Positions 61,421 through 64,000 of a stretch of 64,000 nt of DNA are shown here, piece by piece. The notes under the pieces were generated by a model, which saw only the letters and a list, made by a program, of their open reading frames with translations, was not told the DNA's origin and ran no database searches. The translations under genes were made by a program, and so were the position numbers. Origin of the DNA: Eulemur rufifrons (Eukaryota; Chordata; Mammalia; Primates; Lemuridae); the NCBI RefSeq assembly GCF_041146395.1, contig NC_090989.1:49378501-49442500 (forward strand), read 5' to 3'. Position 1 is the stretch's first letter. Every line of letters starts with the position of its first letter.

Positions 61421-61959
61421 ATTTAACTGCTTTATAAGAGATCTCAGAAAAATAATGTGGTACTTTGTATAAATAAAAACTGTAAACAAGTCATTACTCA
61501 ACCCTTAGTGACAGAAGCCCCAAATGGTCATAAAGTGAGAAAGGTACTGAACTAGTATAAAAAACAACACAGAAAAAGAAGGTATTTTATCTTCTAATAT
61601 CTAGCTTTAATTTGTTGTTTGGTACTTATGTCATGCTCAGTTAACTAACCTCTAGTTGATATCCTCACTTTTCAAATCTCCTAACTATTCCATTGTGAAA
61701 AAGTAGTCTTTTAAATAACGTAAACATAATTATTGCAAGAAGAATCCTTCAAATGTATTTTTCCCAATTATAGTAATATTATAAGTATTTATGTTTGTTG
61801 TATGCTACTAGATATTTAAAAGCAGACAAACACCTTCTTCTCATATCATTGAATGCAGGATTATTCTAAAAAGCCAAGATATACTTTAAAAAGTGAACAT
61901 AGAATTTTCCAGTTTCTGGTCAATCATGTAGGGAGCTTAGCAGTCATTACTCTGTCCTA
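61421..61959. other. AT-rich stretch
   Basis: No supported feature. Confidence 0.45.
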
Positions 61960-62890
61960 ACAACAAGTAAAAAGCTGAATAAATAGAAAAATCAATAATT
62001 CTTCTTAGATCCATCAGAGAGGTGAGGTCACAGGGCAAACCACTGCCCCTGAAATTGCAGAGAAAGACAGGCAGATACTGAGAATCACAACTTATCAGAG
62101 CAGAAACTGGGTAAGAAAACCTGAACCATATTGGACAAATTTTTACAGGCTCTATGTGGGCAAGTCAGAGTTAAAAACTCCAGGGGAATCCAGTCCTGGG
62201 GTGATAGGAGGGCTTTCACACTTTTGTGAGTTTTACTTCCAGGAGCTCAACCAGGTTCTCACAATAAGGATGGAGAAAAATCCCCTTGGGCTTTTAGAAT
62301 GGAGAGGGGGGGAAGTACACTTTGAAATACATCAGAGTATTTTGTTCTTCTTAAGCAGGCCTGTGCTCAAAAGAAATTATTTCACTTGGGCCTAAGCTAT
62401 TAGGATTTTATCATATTCTAACTGGCCTGGGAAAAAGGGAAACACTCAGTCCAGTTGATTCTGGCCTTCCATGTGGAAGAAGAAAAATACACAACTCCAT
62501 CCCCCTCTAGGCATCCTGTCTCACCTAAGCGATGTAGCGGGACTATGAAGCACTTGGGAAGTTTATAGTACAGGGGCACAGGCTCACTAAAACACTGAGA
62601 ACTATGACTAAACAATGCTTCCCCTCCTCCCACACCTACCATATTGCTCTTGGTTCCTTTTATCAGGTACATCATGTCCAGCTATCAAAAAAAATTACAA
62701 GGCACAATAAAGTTGAAAAGCACAGTCTGAAGAAACTGAGCAACCATAAGAATCAGACTCAGACATAGCAGGAATGTTGAATAATCAGATAAGAAATTAA
62801 AAAATATATACAATTATTATGTTAGAGAGGCTCACTAGTAGACTGGACATGGCTGAGGAAAGAAATCTCTGAGCTAGATGATTCTCAATA
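61960..62890 (+). mobile_element. Old L1 5' region (5' UTR into ORF1), plus strand
   Basis: The part at about 62660-62890 matches sense L1M sequence entering ORF1: ATCATGTCCAGCTATCAAAA, TACAAGGCACAATAAAGTTG, AATCAGACTCAGACATAGCA and AATCAGATAAGAAATTAAA. The upstream GC-richer part (61990-62650) fits an L1 5' untranslated region. It ends abruptly before 62900, so ORF2 is missing. Confidence 0.6.
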
Positions 62891-62929
62891 TCAACTCCAA
62901 GTTAGAAAGGGTTTATTGAAATATAATCT

Positions 62930-63700
62930 GAGAAGCATCTCTATTTAAGACATGTGCATTCTGGAGAAAAAGAATATTAAGGGGTAGGCTAGAGTTTTAA
63001 GTGCTGGGTGAGTTTGAATAGTAGCAAAGCTGTTAATGTCATTGGAACAAAGGAAGTGAAGAAAGTGATAGTGAGAGGAGAGTGACTAGCACTTGTAGGG
63101 CTTTATGGATCATTTTAAGGACTTGGCTTTTATTCTTAGTGAGCTGCAGAACCCATAAGAGAGTTAGTTGAAAAAAAGAAGTGATCAAGTTTCGCTAGGG
63201 TTTCTGTGTCAGAATCAATTCCTAAGAAACAAAATTAGAAGCAGGAAGACAAGTTATTGAGCTATTTTAATAATCCTGGTGAGATAAAATTGTGATTTTG
63301 ACCATTATTTTAGTCCTGGTGGGGATGTGAAGTAGTTTGAATCCAGATTATATTTTGTCGGTAAAGCTGAGTGATTGGCTATTGAGTCTCAAAGAAAGAG
63401 AAAAGTCAAGGATGACTCCAAGACGTTTTGGCTAAGGAACTGTGAGATACTTTTGTCATTTCAAGAGATAGGAACAGTGCAAGAGGAGCAGGATTCTTGG
63501 TGAAAATCAGTTACAAATGATAATTTTGTGAGGCCTTTTAGATATCCAAATACTTATGTTCAGTAGGCATGTGATATCTGTTACTAAAGTCAGGGAGAGT
63601 TCTTGTCTGAAGATAGAGTGAATGAGATCACTTAAAGTGTTAGTGTAAATTAAAAACAAAAGAATAAAAGATATCAGGAGACTAAACCCTGTATCACACA
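62930..63700 (-). mobile_element. L2 LINE, internal part, minus strand
   Basis: Antisense L2 landmarks follow in order: TGTAGGGCTTTATGGATCAT near 63095, AGTCAAGGATGACTCCAAGA near 63404, GAGGCCTTTTAGATATCCAA near 63530 and GAATGAGATCACTTAAAGTG near 63620. It represents a more 5' part of L2 than the copy at 17286-17760. Confidence 0.55.
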
Positions 63701-64000
63701 AATATTCAGAAGTTTGGAAAATAAGGAATCAGCAAATGAGAACAGACTGGATAAGTAGTCAGGTAGTTATGAACCAAGAAAGTGATGTCTCAGAACCCAA
63801 AAGAAGAAAGTCATCCAAGAATAAATGAATAATCAAATGTATGAAATACTACTCAGTGTCACAAATAACACTAAAAATTGTACATTGAGTTAAATAAAAA
63901 GGCCTATCAGTGACTTAGGGTGTTTTAAACACAATAATCATGATGAAAGCTTCATTGGAACATCTTTAAAGAGAGGGGTAGAAAAGGAAGTGGAGGCAAC
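63701..64000. other. Window end, unassigned
   Basis: Purine-rich decayed sequence, probably a continuation of the L2. Nothing further is supported. Confidence 0.35.

Noticed and set aside
1..64000. CRISPR arrays, tRNA genes, rRNA, bacterial or phage operons
   Set aside because: None was seen. The repeat content shows a primate nuclear genome.

Overview
The window reads as nuclear DNA from a strepsirrhine primate, most likely a lemur. It is AT-rich and has no credible protein-coding gene. It is densely populated by mammalian interspersed repeats: L1M, L2, MIR, MaLR and ERVL LTR elements, Tigger and MER5-type DNA transposons. The lineage call rests on one nearly intact Alu at 9716-10049, whose long A-rich inter-arm linker and right-arm sequence are of the lemur type, and on two L1 3' ends (32862-33185 and 45280-45397) sharing the terminal sequence I associate with strepsirrhine L1. 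No multi-exon gene, tRNA, rRNA, CRISPR array or bacterial-type operon is visible. The window is best read as gene desert or the inside of a very large intron. Repeat family names were assigned by eye from memory and need a RepeatMasker run; strands and approximate limits are more reliable than subfamily names.

Layout. 1-9 kb: AT-rich sequence with a MIR and low-complexity tracts. 9.2-10.3 kb: minus-strand L1M interrupted by the lemur Alu. 11.9-14.3 kb: an L2 split by the 3' end of a retrovirus (LTR, polypurine tract and about 0.5 kb of internal sequence, minus strand), the least ordinary object in the window. 17.3-17.8 and 19.9-20.9 kb: two further L2 copies. 21.9-22.4 kb: a probable solo LTR. 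23.3-27.6 kb: an old plus-strand L1M broken by four later insertions. 28.3-29.1 kb: a second L1M 3' region carrying a perfect 17-bp hairpin. 29.9-31.2 kb: about 1.25 kb bounded by a 31-bp direct repeat with a poly(A) tract before the second copy, the layout of a LINE-mediated retroinsertion. 32.8-33.2 kb: a truncated lemur-type L1 with a 13-bp target-site duplication. 34-48 kb: mostly unique-looking DNA with scattered MIRs, a MaLR LTR and two L1 3' ends. 48.2-59.1 kb: an LTR-rich block with a decayed ERVL-type provirus (RT, RNase H, integrase, dUTPase-like remnants) and several LTRs. 62-63.7 kb: an L1 5' region followed by a minus-strand L2.

Nothing here works together as a pathway. The interest lies in insertion history, the unassigned retroviral 3' end, the possible retrocopy, and two inverted duplications that look like template-switch mutations.
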